From positions 1-21,770 of the IMG/VR virus record IMGVR_UViG_3300025674_000464: 21,770 bases of DNA; one strand, 5' to 3'. The DNA comes from a virus. The notes below the pieces were generated by a model. The model did not search any database, was not told the origin of the DNA, and saw only the letters and a list, made by a program, of their open reading frames with translations. This document shows, in pieces, positions 7,551 through 15,940 of this stretch. Both the position numbers and the translations under genes were made by a program. Position 1 is the first letter of the stretch; the number at the start of each line of letters is the position of its first letter.

Positions 7551-9772
7551 TGGCAGATTTTAAAGAAAGCCCGTTTAAACCTATGTCAGATAGTTATCGT
7601 AAGTTAGCTACAAGTTTATTATCTAGCTCTGATGACTCTTATAAAAAAGATGTATATAAAGGAATAGGATTACAAGTTATTGCAGATGGGTTAAAAGGAG
7701 CTGGTGCTAGTCTTAAGCAAGGTGTTATTGATGGAGCTAATGATGTTAAAGAACAGTATAATGATATTTTTAAAACTAACCAAGCTGAGTATGAATCTTT
7801 TGTAAATGAACGAGAAAGACTAAAAAGATATAATGAAAACAAAGAAACATTTTTAAATGAAGAAGCTGCAAGAGTAATAAATAATACTGATGAAGCTGTA
7901 GCAGCACGGGTTACTTGGTCTGAAGTAGATGAGCAACCTGAAAAAATTAGAAGTGCTATGTATAAAGCATTTAATGATGAACGAGAAAAAATACAAAGAG
8001 AAATGGAATCTCTTTCAGTCGACCCTAGAGTAAAAACTAGAACTTTTCAACAGTTTAATGAACGAGCAAGAAACGAATATCTTGCTGCATTAAAGCTTGT
8101 AGAAGATGACCCAACTAAAAAAGGATTAGTAAGAAATCTTTGGAATAGAGTTTTTAAAACCAAAAGAACTCCGGATGGAGAACTTGTTACAACTAATGAA
8201 AGTTTATTAAAACTTCAAAAAGATTTAGAAGATGCTAAAAAAGAAAGATCAACTTTTAGAGATAGTATTGAAAGGCAACAAGTTATTGAAGGTTTATATA
8301 CGCCTTTAGAATTTCAAAATAAAGACATTGATAGAAGTAGTCTTTACTTTAAAGGGACTCCGCTGCTTCGAGAAGCTGTTAAAAATATTCCAGAGTATGG
8401 AGGTTTAAAAGATGGTTTTTATCACGAAGCTTTAAATATAGTTCTTGATGAAAATCCCGGACTAACATCAGACCAAGCTCTTAATAGAACTTATATGATG
8501 ATTGTAGACGGTCAATTTAATCCTGAGGAATATCAAACACGAGATAAACTTAAAGAAAATGCTGGAAGAAACTTAATTACTTTATATGAAAATTTAAGTT
8601 CAGATGAAAAAAGAAAATATTTTGAAGAAGACCCATCAAGATTATTTAAAGTTGCAGATGCTTATGACAATGATAATCAACCTAATCAAGCAAAAGGTCT
8701 TGGTGTAACATATAAAGATATTTTTGAGGATAACAAATCTCTTGCAGCTACACCTCAACAAAAACAAACTTATATTGAAGTTTATCGTGAGCTGTTAGGT
8801 CAAGATAAAAAAGCAAATAAGGCTGCGTTAGCAGACATTCCGCATCAAGCCAATATGGGTACATATGCTTCAATAGCCGAAAACTATTTTACAAAAAATA
8901 ATAAAGGCTGGGAAAAAGACTATGATCCTCTTCAATTTCAAATTGCTGTATTATCATTTTTAGACCAAAATAAGATGACAACCACACGAATGACTGAAGC
9001 AGATTTAATAGACTTAAGATTAACAGATAGAAGCACAAGCTTTGATGAATCTATATTGGATAATACTCCAAAAATGATTAATGAATTAAGAAAAGCTAAT
9101 AGAGAAAAAGACATTGTAGCCTTAAGAAATAAATATATAGATGTTGTTAGAACAAGCAAAAAACTTGAATTAGATTTAGATGAAAGAGAAGAACTTAGTA
9201 AAAAAATTGATTCTATTTTTATAGACTCTGGAATAAATTTAAATGAAGAAGATATTATATCTGGTGCTATTTATAGTGGTGCAAATCTTACAACTCTAGA
9301 ACCTTCTCTTAGTGATGTAGATTTTAATCCTATGCCTTTAGACGGTGGTTACTATTTAAAAAATGCCAACAAACTTGTATCTCAAATGGATTTAGAAAGT
9401 TTATCTGATGGTCAACTTTTAACCTTGAGATTAAATACTATGCCTAGAGGTGTAGGTCGTTCAAGTTCGTTGCCTGAAAGACTAGGATTACCTTCTGATA
9501 TTTCCTTAGATAGCAGAAAAACATCAGGCTTAACTCCTCTACCGGGAATAAGTGACATATTTGCAACACCTAAAGTTCGTGTGCAATTAAGAAATAGAAT
9601 TGAAAATGAACTTAACAAAAGACAATACTCTGGACCAATTCAAATGGCAAAAAGAGAAGACTTTGAAGTTATTCCTGAAACATGGTGGGATAGATATAGA
9701 ATTGAAAATCCAACAGGTGTAGTTAATACACGAGGATTAACACGTGGTTCAAAATATAATACTCAAGGATAG
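7550..9772 (+). CDS. Large helical internal virion protein (T7 gp15-sized)
   Basis: 740 residues, mostly charged helix, with no recognised domain, signal peptide or clear membrane segment. Charged coiled-coil-like stretches occur at about 70-110 and 205-260. The length is close to T7 gp15 (about 750 residues), and like gp15 it is followed directly by a much larger protein in the position of gp16. On that synteny it may be a core protein ejected to form part of the trans-envelope tunnel; sequence similarity to gp15 was not established. The start shares a base with the preceding stop; three bases separate its stop from the next gene. It ends in a basic, Trp/Tyr-containing tail. Confidence 0.6.
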   Translation: MADFKESPFKPMSDSYRKLATSLLSSSDDSYKKDVYKGIGLQVIADGLKGAGASLKQGVIDGANDVKEQYNDIFKTNQAEYESFVNERERLKRYNENKETFLNEEAARVINNTDEAVAARVTWSEVDEQPEKIRSAMYKAFNDEREKIQREMESLSVDPRVKTRTFQQFNERARNEYLAALKLVEDDPTKKGLVRNLWNRVFKTKRTPDGELVTTNESLLKLQKDLEDAKKERSTFRDSIERQQVIEGLYTPLEFQNKDIDRSSLYFKGTPLLREAVKNIPEYGGLKDGFYHEALNIVLDENPGLTSDQALNRTYMMIVDGQFNPEEYQTRDKLKENAGRNLITLYENLSSDEKRKYFEEDPSRLFKVADAYDNDNQPNQAKGLGVTYKDIFEDNKSLAATPQQKQTYIEVYRELLGQDKKANKAALADIPHQANMGTYASIAENYFTKNNKGWEKDYDPLQFQIAVLSFLDQNKMTTTRMTEADLIDLRLTDRSTSFDESILDNTPKMINELRKANREKDIVALRNKYIDVVRTSKKLELDLDEREELSKKIDSIFIDSGINLNEEDIISGAIYSGANLTTLEPSLSDVDFNPMPLDGGYYLKNANKLVSQMDLESLSDGQLLTLRLNTMPRGVGRSSSLPERLGLPSDISLDSRKTSGLTPLPGISDIFATPKVRVQLRNRIENELNKRQYSGPIQMAKREDFEVIPETWWDRYRIENPTGVVNTRGLTRGSKYNTQG

Positions 9773-9775
9773 TTA

Positions 9776-12700
9776 ATGGCATTAACTTCTTTAACAGGTG
9801 TAGGCATTCTTAAGGGAAGTCTTCCCACTCTTAAAAATAACTTGACAATCGGTTCAAGTTATGCTGGTCGTAAAAAAACCTTAGACGAGTTAGAAAAAGA
9901 TGAACAATTTTTAGAAGTCTCTGAAAGGTTTTTACAATCTGTGGGTGAAAACTCTGATGATGTGTTTGAATATTTAAGAGATTCGGATTTTAATTTATAC
10001 TCTGGTATGAGACGGGCTGCACAAAGTGCTAACTTTACAGATCAACAAAAACAAGATTATAATTATTTAAGAAAAGAATTTGATAATGCTGATTTAGGAA
10101 GTCTTAAACAATTCTTTGGATTGGTTAAAGATGCAGCTATTGATATTACCACCGACCCTACTGCTATTGTAGCAGCTCTTGCTACACCTTTAACGGGAGG
10201 AGCTTCGTTAGCTACAAGAACAGGATTAGGAACAACAGCCTTACAAGTATCTAAAAACTTTGTAGGTCCTACAATTCCTGAAGCTATCATAAAAGGTAAG
10301 CTTAAAAAAGAAGGTAAAGAAGCTGTTAAGAAAGCAGCTCTAGTCACAGGTGCAGAAGTAGGAGCATGGACAGGACTAGACAATCACTTTAGACAAACAA
10401 CTGAACTAAATACTGGTATCAGAAAACTATATTCTACACCAGAGTTAGCAGGTACTGCTGCGTTAGGAACTTTAACAGGTGGATTACTTGGAGGAGCTTT
10501 ACAAAAAGGTAATCTTTTCTATAGTAAAATGAATAGACTTTATTCAGAAGATGGTTATTTAACACTTGAGCCGGGAAGTTTCCAAGATAAAGTTTCAAAA
10601 ACTTTAGAAGCTGGAGATATTGTAAAAGCCAGTACAATAGGTTCGGCAACCTCTATACTAGATACAAAAGCAAAATTTTCTCCGATTACAAGAGAGCTTG
10701 GTAATTTAATGCGAGAAGATTTTAGTCGAGGGTTTGGTAGTGTGACCAGAGAACGTGTAGCTTTAGGACACGGTGAAATGTTAGATACTCTTAGAGGTGA
10801 CTATCATAGAATATTTGATGAAGCTACTGCACCACTTCGTAAGGCTGGTGCATTTAAAGAATCAGACGAACTAGGTGTGATTAGAATTTTAAGAGGAGAT
10901 AAACCTGATGGTTATAGTGAAGACGTTCAACAAGTTGCAAAAGACTTAAGAGGATTTTTTAATAAAATATTTGATGATGCTATAGAAGCAGGGCTAATAA
11001 AAGAAGAAAGAAAACTTCCAAATTATTTTACAAGAAGCTGGGACAGAAAAGCAATTGAAGAAAATCGAGAAATATTTTCAGATTTATTAGTTAGTCAAAA
11101 TATTGTTAAAGATCAAGGAGAAGCTGCTGATCTTATTAATGATATGCTTAATAAAAACAATGAGTTATTTTCTTCGCATTCTATTTTATTAACTCAATCC
11201 AGAGCATTTAAAGATTTAAACGATAACGCTTTTGAAAAGTTTTTAACTAATGATTTAAACACTGTTGTTACTTATTACATGAATGCTGCTAATGCTATAC
11301 AGCATAAGAAAAGTTTTTTATTACCGGGTTTTAGTACAAAATCTAATGAAAATCAATTTGCTGCTAGATGGTTAGACCCAATGGATAGAGAGCTAAGAGA
11401 AGCTAGAGGAGGAAGAGGATTATCTAGAGGAGATAGAAAAAGAATTACTAAGTTATATAAATCTATAACTGGACAAGTAAATTATTTTGATAGTCAACGA
11501 ATTCAAGGAGCTTATGATACTATAAAACTGGCTAACTCTTTAGCGTATCTGCCTTTAGCAACGGTATCATCATTAACAGAAGCCATGATTCCTTTAACAA
11601 AAACTGGTAGTTCTGCAACAAAACCAATTAAAGATGCTTTAAGTGGAATAAAAGAAGGTCATAAAATTTTTGTACAAGATATTCCTATTTTGTTACGAAA
11701 AAAATATGATATGCCAGATTCACAAATACAAAAAGAAATGAATCAAGTATTTATGGCTATGGATGAATCATTAGCAGAATCTACAAACCGTTTAACTGGT
11801 GAAGGGTTACAGAATGATTGGTTAAAAAAACAAGCACGAGGATTCTTTCGACTTAACTTACTTACTCCTTGGACAAAATCTGTACAGTTAGCTTCATTTA
11901 ATATTGGTAAAGGTTTGATAAGAGAAAACTTAGAAAAACTAAATAAGCTTTCTAAAGAAGGTGTAGATATATTTAATGAAACCGCAACAAAAGAACTAAG
12001 CAGAAAAGAAGTACGTAATATTCAGCTATTAAAAAGTGAAGTGTTTGATCTTGGGATAGACATAGAAGATGGATTAAGATGGTTAAATAGTGGAGCTAAG
12101 ACAGGGTTTGGAGCTGAAAGAAAAGACGGTGTTTTAACTGGTCAAATTAAATATGAAGACGAGTTTTATAAATCAGTAATTCAGGGAGCAGGTCGCTTTG
12201 TAAACGAAGTTATTATGCCTGTAGGTAGAGATAGGGCTAGGATTCCTATTTTTATGACAAATCCAAAAGTAGATATTTTAACACAGTTTTTAAGATATCC
12301 TGCTGTTTTTAGTAATACAGTTTTAAAAAATTATATTAGATCAACAGTTACAAATCCTAAAGTTAATGGAGCAAAGCTAGGAGCTTTTGCATTGATGGCT
12401 ACTAGTTTAGCACTGGGTACAAACTATTGGAGGTCTAACGCAGATAACAGAGATAGAATAGTAGAAGAAGGTTTTGAAGATGAAGATTTTTTAAAAGCTT
12501 TTCAAAGGGTTGGATTATTTGGTCCACTTGAATATGGTTTACGTTTTAAAAATTCTCTTCAATACACACAAAATCCTTTAGTCTCAGGTTTAAGTTTGGG
12601 AGGACCTACAGTAACTGATACTCTTGGTTTAATTCTAGGCAGAAAAGGATTGGTTGAAACAGCAGCAGGAAAAATTCCATTCATAGGAACTAAAGGACTT

Positions 12701-14275
12701 ATGGATAAATATATTGGTGCTAATCCATATGATGATTTAAATATCTTTGCAAAAGAAATAGACAAAGAAGCTGCATATGCTTTACGTATAAAAGATAGAC
12801 CAAAAGATCGAAGATATACTCGTACCTATACTGATCTTTATAGAAGTAATTATGCAAAGGGTGGAGAAGTTCAAGACGAATACCCTGTACAATTTGTAAA
12901 GAAAGACCCTAAAGATAGAGAAAGCGATGATTTGTTTGGTGCAAGTTACAAAGAACAAATGGATAGGTTAGGGTTTGATAATGGAGGTGAAGCATCAGGA
13001 CCTCCTAAATTTGAAAAACGAATAGCAAGACCAGACCCTGAGATGTTTATTAAAGACCCTGAATCTGGTAATCCTCAAACGCATCGAATGGGTTGGGGAA
13101 AGATTGATGGTAAATTTATAGCATACCCTACTATCATAGAGCAAGATGGTAAACTTGTGCAGTATGACAATAATACAGAAACAATGAAGTTAATGAAGAA
13201 GAGTGGAAACTTTAAAGCTTTTGATACTAAAGAAGAAGCTGAAGCATATGCTGATGGTAGTTGGAAAACAGATGATTTTAGTAAAACATATCGGAAAGAG
13301 TTTGCCTTGGGAGGATTAGGTAAACTTGTTGGTAAAGAGATTGTTGAAAGTATTAGCAAACCAAAACCTTTAACACAAACAGAACTTAATACAATGCCTT
13401 TAAAATATAGTCAGAAAAAAATATTAGAAGAAGAAAACTTTAAAGGTATCGAAGCAATGCACGGAACACCTAGTGATTTTGATAAGTTTTCTACAGAATT
13501 TTTAATGTCTGGTGAAGGTGCTATGGCATTTGGTAAGGGTTTATATTTTACAACTACTGAAGAGATTGCAAAAGGATACAAAAAAAATATTAGTAAAAGT
13601 CAAGGTATTAAAAAATTAACTCAAGAATATGAAGACCTAATAGGTCAAGCCGAAAACGCTAAGAAAGCTGGAAACAATAAAGAAAGACAAGCTTTACTTT
13701 TAAAAGCTATAGACAAAGATAAAGAGTTAGATAAATTTAAAAGCTCAGAATTACCAGATGATGTTGGACATCTTTATAAAGTAAATTTAAAAACAACAGA
13801 TAACCACCTATTAGACTGGGATAAAAAAATGGAGTACCAACCTTCAGGAGTTGTTAGTGCTGCTGAAACTGCAATAGATAGTTTAGATAATATGCAGCTT
13901 GAAGAGTTTATTACGTTATACGGAAAGTATCCATCATGGACTAAAGATAGAGATAGGGAACAATTAGTGTCAGATGCATGGGTAACTATGAGTGAATTAA
14001 CTGGTGAAGATTTTATAAGTGGGATTAATAAATTAATAAACAAAGGTAATACAGCAGATAGAAAATATGTAGAAGATATGTTGGAAAAATCTGGTGTTAT
14101 GGGGATTAAATATAATGATGGATTTACCAGAAAAACAAAAGGTAAGAAAAAGAAAAACTATGTAGTCTTTGATGCACGTATTATTGAGATATCAAAGAAA
14201 TATGGAATAGCTATACCGGCTGCTGCAGCCCTTTTACAAAAAATAGACAGTGAAAAACAAGAAAGTATAACATGA
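9776..14275 (+). CDS. Giant internal virion protein with C-terminal ADP-ribosyltransferase-like domain
   Basis: 1499 residues, in the position and size class of T7 gp16 (1318 residues). Residues 1-1020 are long helices with several hydrophobic segments (about 128-150, 222-241, 585-608, 866-882). A Tyr-Ala-Lys-Gly-Gly-Glu-Val motif at 1026-1032 opens a modular tail. Residues about 1080-1165 contain DGKFIAYPTI and FDTKEEAEAYAD, a small domain often found in phage virion proteins. Residues about 1225-1478 resemble the polyvalent-protein ADP-ribosyltransferase family: AMHGTPSDFDKF at 1227-1238, GKGLYFTTTEE at 1253-1263, and a C-terminal NYVVFDARIIEISKKYG at 1461-1477. His1229 and Tyr1257 would be candidate NAD-binding residues. 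No lytic transglycosylase motif was noticed. The domain may act on host proteins after ejection, as T4 Alt does; activity is unproven. The gene overlaps the lysozyme gene (ATGA). Confidence 0.75.
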   Translation: MALTSLTGVGILKGSLPTLKNNLTIGSSYAGRKKTLDELEKDEQFLEVSERFLQSVGENSDDVFEYLRDSDFNLYSGMRRAAQSANFTDQQKQDYNYLRKEFDNADLGSLKQFFGLVKDAAIDITTDPTAIVAALATPLTGGASLATRTGLGTTALQVSKNFVGPTIPEAIIKGKLKKEGKEAVKKAALVTGAEVGAWTGLDNHFRQTTELNTGIRKLYSTPELAGTAALGTLTGGLLGGALQKGNLFYSKMNRLYSEDGYLTLEPGSFQDKVSKTLEAGDIVKASTIGSATSILDTKAKFSPITRELGNLMREDFSRGFGSVTRERVALGHGEMLDTLRGDYHRIFDEATAPLRKAGAFKESDELGVIRILRGDKPDGYSEDVQQVAKDLRGFFNKIFDDAIEAGLIKEERKLPNYFTRSWDRKAIEENREIFSDLLVSQNIVKDQGEAADLINDMLNKNNELFSSHSILLTQSRAFKDLNDNAFEKFLTNDLNTVVTYYMNAANAIQHKKSFLLPGFSTKSNENQFAARWLDPMDRELREARGGRGLSRGDRKRITKLYKSITGQVNYFDSQRIQGAYDTIKLANSLAYLPLATVSSLTEAMIPLTKTGSSATKPIKDALSGIKEGHKIFVQDIPILLRKKYDMPDSQIQKEMNQVFMAMDESLAESTNRLTGEGLQNDWLKKQARGFFRLNLLTPWTKSVQLASFNIGKGLIRENLEKLNKLSKEGVDIFNETATKELSRKEVRNIQLLKSEVFDLGIDIEDGLRWLNSGAKTGFGAERKDGVLTGQIKYEDEFYKSVIQGAGRFVNEVIMPVGRDRARIPIFMTNPKVDILTQFLRYPAVFSNTVLKNYIRSTVTNPKVNGAKLGAFALMATSLALGTNYWRSNADNRDRIVEEGFEDEDFLKAFQRVGLFGPLEYGLRFKNSLQYTQNPLVSGLSLGGPTVTDTLGLILGRKGLVETAAGKIPFIGTKGLMDKYIGANPYDDLNIFAKEIDKEAAYALRIKDRPKDRRYTRTYTDLYRSNYAKGGEVQDEYPVQFVKKDPKDRESDDLFGASYKEQMDRLGFDNGGEASGPPKFEKRIARPDPEMFIKDPESGNPQTHRMGWGKIDGKFIAYPTIIEQDGKLVQYDNNTETMKLMKKSGNFKAFDTKEEAEAYADGSWKTDDFSKTYRKEFALGGLGKLVGKEIVESISKPKPLTQTELNTMPLKYSQKKILEEENFKGIEAMHGTPSDFDKFSTEFLMSGEGAMAFGKGLYFTTTEEIAKGYKKNISKSQGIKKLTQEYEDLIGQAENAKKAGNNKERQALLLKAIDKDKELDKFKSSELPDDVGHLYKVNLKTTDNHLLDWDKKMEYQPSGVVSAAETAIDSLDNMQLEEFITLYGKYPSWTKDRDREQLVSDAWVTMSELTGEDFISGINKLINKGNTADRKYVEDMLEKSGVMGIKYNDGFTRKTKGKKKKNYVVFDARIIEISKKYGIAIPAAAALLQKIDSEKQESIT

Positions 14276-14724
14276 ACATCGAACAATGTAAAGCTGAAAT
14301 TAAACGACACGAGGGCGAAGTCCTAGAGATTTATATGGATAGTTTAGGCTATAAGACTCTAGGAGTTGGTCATCTATGTCAACCTAATGACCCTGAATAT
14401 AATTGGGAAGTTGGTACACCTGTATCTCAAGAGGTTGTAGATAGATACTACACCATAGACTTTGATCGACACTATGCAGAAGCTATACATGTGTTTGGTG
14501 ATAAAGAAGAATTTTATAAACTGCCTGAAAAGATACAGCATGTATTGGTCAACATGTGTTTTAACTTAGGTGGTACAAGGCTTTCAAAGTTTCGCAAGAT
14601 GCTACAGGCTTGTAGAGAACACAACTGGAAAGAAATGTCAGCTCAAATGCAAGACAGTCGTTGGTTTACACAAGTAGGTAGGCGTAGTATTGAACTACAA
14701 CAAGTTGTTCTGGACCAAATATAA
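14272..14724 (+). CDS. Endolysin, T4-type lysozyme (GH24)
   Basis: 150 residues. It should cleave the glycan strand of peptidoglycan (N-acetylmuramidase) to release progeny. The catalytic triad of T4 lysozyme (Glu11, Asp20, Thr26) is matched by Glu14, Asp23 and Thr29 with identical spacing, in the segments RHEG, YMDSLGYKT and GVGHL. The C-terminal half has the expected helices, including NMCFNLGGTRLSKF. There is no signal peptide or membrane anchor, so it probably accumulates in the cytoplasm and needs a holin. It overlaps the giant virion gene by four bases and the next gene by one, and begins the lysis cassette. Length is close to T4 lysozyme (164). Confidence 0.93.
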   Translation: MNIEQCKAEIKRHEGEVLEIYMDSLGYKTLGVGHLCQPNDPEYNWEVGTPVSQEVVDRYYTIDFDRHYAEAIHVFGDKEEFYKLPEKIQHVLVNMCFNLGGTRLSKFRKMLQACREHNWKEMSAQMQDSRWFTQVGRRSIELQQVVLDQI

Positions 14725-14960
14725 TGTTACTTTACACAGAGAAACAATTAGATAAAGCTTACAGAATAGATTGTAAAGCTCGTACTCTGTGTAACGAAGA
14801 GTGGGTAACACGTGAAGACTTTAGACCACTTTATGAAGACCTTATAGAGTCTTATATGGTTGCATACAGTGAAGATTATATACTAGGTGATGATGTTCCT
14901 GAGTATTTATTAGATTCTATAAACGATTTACTTGAATCAACATTGACACTAGGAGATTAA
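14724..14960 (+). CDS. Small acidic protein in lysis cassette, unknown
   Basis: 78 residues, acidic, with two Cys (Cys17 and Cys23), no hydrophobic segment and no recognised motif. It is predicted mostly helical, with several Asp/Glu-Tyr pairs. The start codon overlaps the lysozyme stop by one base (TAATG), and the stop is one base before the holin-candidate ATG, so it is co-translated with the lysis genes. A role in lysis timing is possible only by position; it may equally be a passenger gene. Confidence 0.6.
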   Translation: MLLYTEKQLDKAYRIDCKARTLCNEEWVTREDFRPLYEDLIESYMVAYSEDYILGDDVPEYLLDSINDLLESTLTLGD

Positions 14961-14961
14961 A

Positions 14962-15438
14962 ATGAAAAAACTAAAAGGTATATTAGGTACTCTAGCCCCA
15001 ACTCTTGGTGCTGCACTTGGTGGTCCGATAGGAGGACAAGCAGGTCAGATACTAAGTAGTGTTTTAGGTGTAAAGAACAACCCTAAGTCTCTTGAACAGG
15101 CTATGAATAATTTAACAGCCGAGCAAATGGCTGAACTTAAAATAGCTGAGAACGATTTTAAAGTTCAAATGAAAGAGCTAGAGGTTGACGTATTTGAATT
15201 AGAGGTGAACGATAAACAAGATGCTAGACAAAAGTTTAGTAAAGATTGGACACCAAAAATATTAGGAACAATTACTTTAACAGGCTTTTTTAGTTATATA
15301 TTTTTAGTAACCCTACAACCACCTGACAGTACTTCAGATACTATAGTATCTTTAGTGTTAGGATATTTAGGAGGGTTGGCAAGTGCTGTGATAAGTTTTT
15401 ACTTTGGTGCTTCTAATACTCCGGATAAAGATGAGTAG
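14962..15438 (+). CDS. Holin candidate, GTA-type 3TM family
   Basis: 158 residues. The N-terminus (5-36) is Gly/Ala/Leu-rich and weakly hydrophobic (GTLAPTLGAALGGPIGGQAG). A charged helix follows (about 50-92), then two clear membrane segments at about 98-118 and 127-149, and a polar tail. The layout matches the holin family of gene transfer agents and marine phages (GTA_holin_3TM type). Holins form lesions in the inner membrane that let cytoplasmic endolysin reach the cell wall. Its place two genes after a signal-less lysozyme agrees. An AGGAG site precedes the ATG. Identity as a functional holin is inferred from family resemblance. Confidence 0.7.
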   Translation: MKKLKGILGTLAPTLGAALGGPIGGQAGQILSSVLGVKNNPKSLEQAMNNLTAEQMAELKIAENDFKVQMKELEVDVFELEVNDKQDARQKFSKDWTPKILGTITLTGFFSYIFLVTLQPPDSTSDTIVSLVLGYLGGLASAVISFYFGASNTPDKDE

Positions 15439-15719
15439 TGAAAGAGTTTATAAGTGCCATAGAAACTATAGGTATTCCGGCTGCTGCTGCAATTGGTCTA
15501 GGTTATTTAGTATGGACACTCTTTAAAAGTTTAATTGCAGACATCCATAAAAAACTAGATACGCAACACACGATGATTGTTTCCTTGATTGATAGAATCA
15601 GGCAAATGGATAATGATATGATACGTATCGACACCTTAGTTCGTACTGCATTAAAACTACCACCAGACGTTGCTAGGATAGCTCGGGCTGATGGTAAGAA
15701 AGATGTAAGAAAAGATTAG
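15438..15719 (+). CDS. Single-span membrane protein ending the lysis cassette
   Basis: 93 residues from a GTG that overlaps the holin stop by one base (TAGTG), so translation is probably coupled. Residues about 12-30 form one membrane segment (GIPAAAAIGLGYLVWTLF). Residues about 34-70 form an amphipathic helix, and the tail is basic and polar. Layout and position fit an inner-membrane spanin, antiholin or holin partner; no lipoprotein partner gene is visible nested or downstream. It has the same general plan as the 80-aa protein at 3416-3658. Last gene of the plus-strand unit, ending two bases from the convergent minus-strand gene. Confidence 0.6.
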   Translation: MKEFISAIETIGIPAAAAIGLGYLVWTLFKSLIADIHKKLDTQHTMIVSLIDRIRQMDNDMIRIDTLVRTALKLPPDVARIARADGKKDVRKD

Positions 15720-15743
15720 AGTTATTTTAAAACGTTTAACTCT
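15718..15743. terminator. Weak inverted repeat spanning both stop codons (possible bidirectional terminator)
   Basis: AGAGTTA at 15718-15724 pairs with TAACTCT at 15737-15743, giving a 7-bp AT-rich stem with a 12-base loop. The stem includes most of the plus-strand stop and the whole minus-strand stop. Moderately T-rich sequence follows on each strand, but there is no strong U-run and the stem has little GC. It is the only candidate for a terminator between the two convergent transcription units. Confidence 0.3.
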
Positions 15744-15940
15744 CTTTGAAAGAAGTTATGTAAGTCTCCCATCTTTATCTTACCATTACGTAGGATAGTT
15801 TTTATAACATCTCTTTCATCTGGTGGAAATATTTCATCCACCATATCCTCCGGTAACATACTAAACTCTGTAACGATTTCATTGTTACGTGTAAGAAGCA
15901 CTTTAAAACTTACTAAGTTCGCTTCACTTGTATTAACCAT
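15722..15940 (-). CDS. Small unknown protein downstream of nrdB
   Basis: 72 residues using the ATG at 15940. A longer form from 15961 is less likely, because a GGAG site sits 7 bases before 15940 and the gene then overlaps the nrdB stop by only 8 bases (ATGGTTAA). It has no membrane segment and no Cys, with a mixed alpha/beta character (SFKVLLTRNNEIVTEFSMLP) and an acidic centre (PPDERD). No family is recognised. It is the last gene of the minus-strand metabolic unit. Confidence 0.6.
   Translation of the reverse strand: MVNTSEANLVSFKVLLTRNNEIVTEFSMLPEDMVDEIFPPDERDVIKTILRNGKIKMGDLHNFFQRELNVLK

Noticed and set aside
10063-10383. 106-residue minus-strand frame within the giant virion gene
   Set aside because: Antisense to a continuous 1499-residue frame; no supporting start signals or similarity.
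9776-12850. Lytic transglycosylase domain in the giant virion protein, as in T7 gp16
   Set aside because: No convincing Glu-Ser-type transglycosylase motif was found near the N-terminus, so peptidoglycan cleavage is not claimed.
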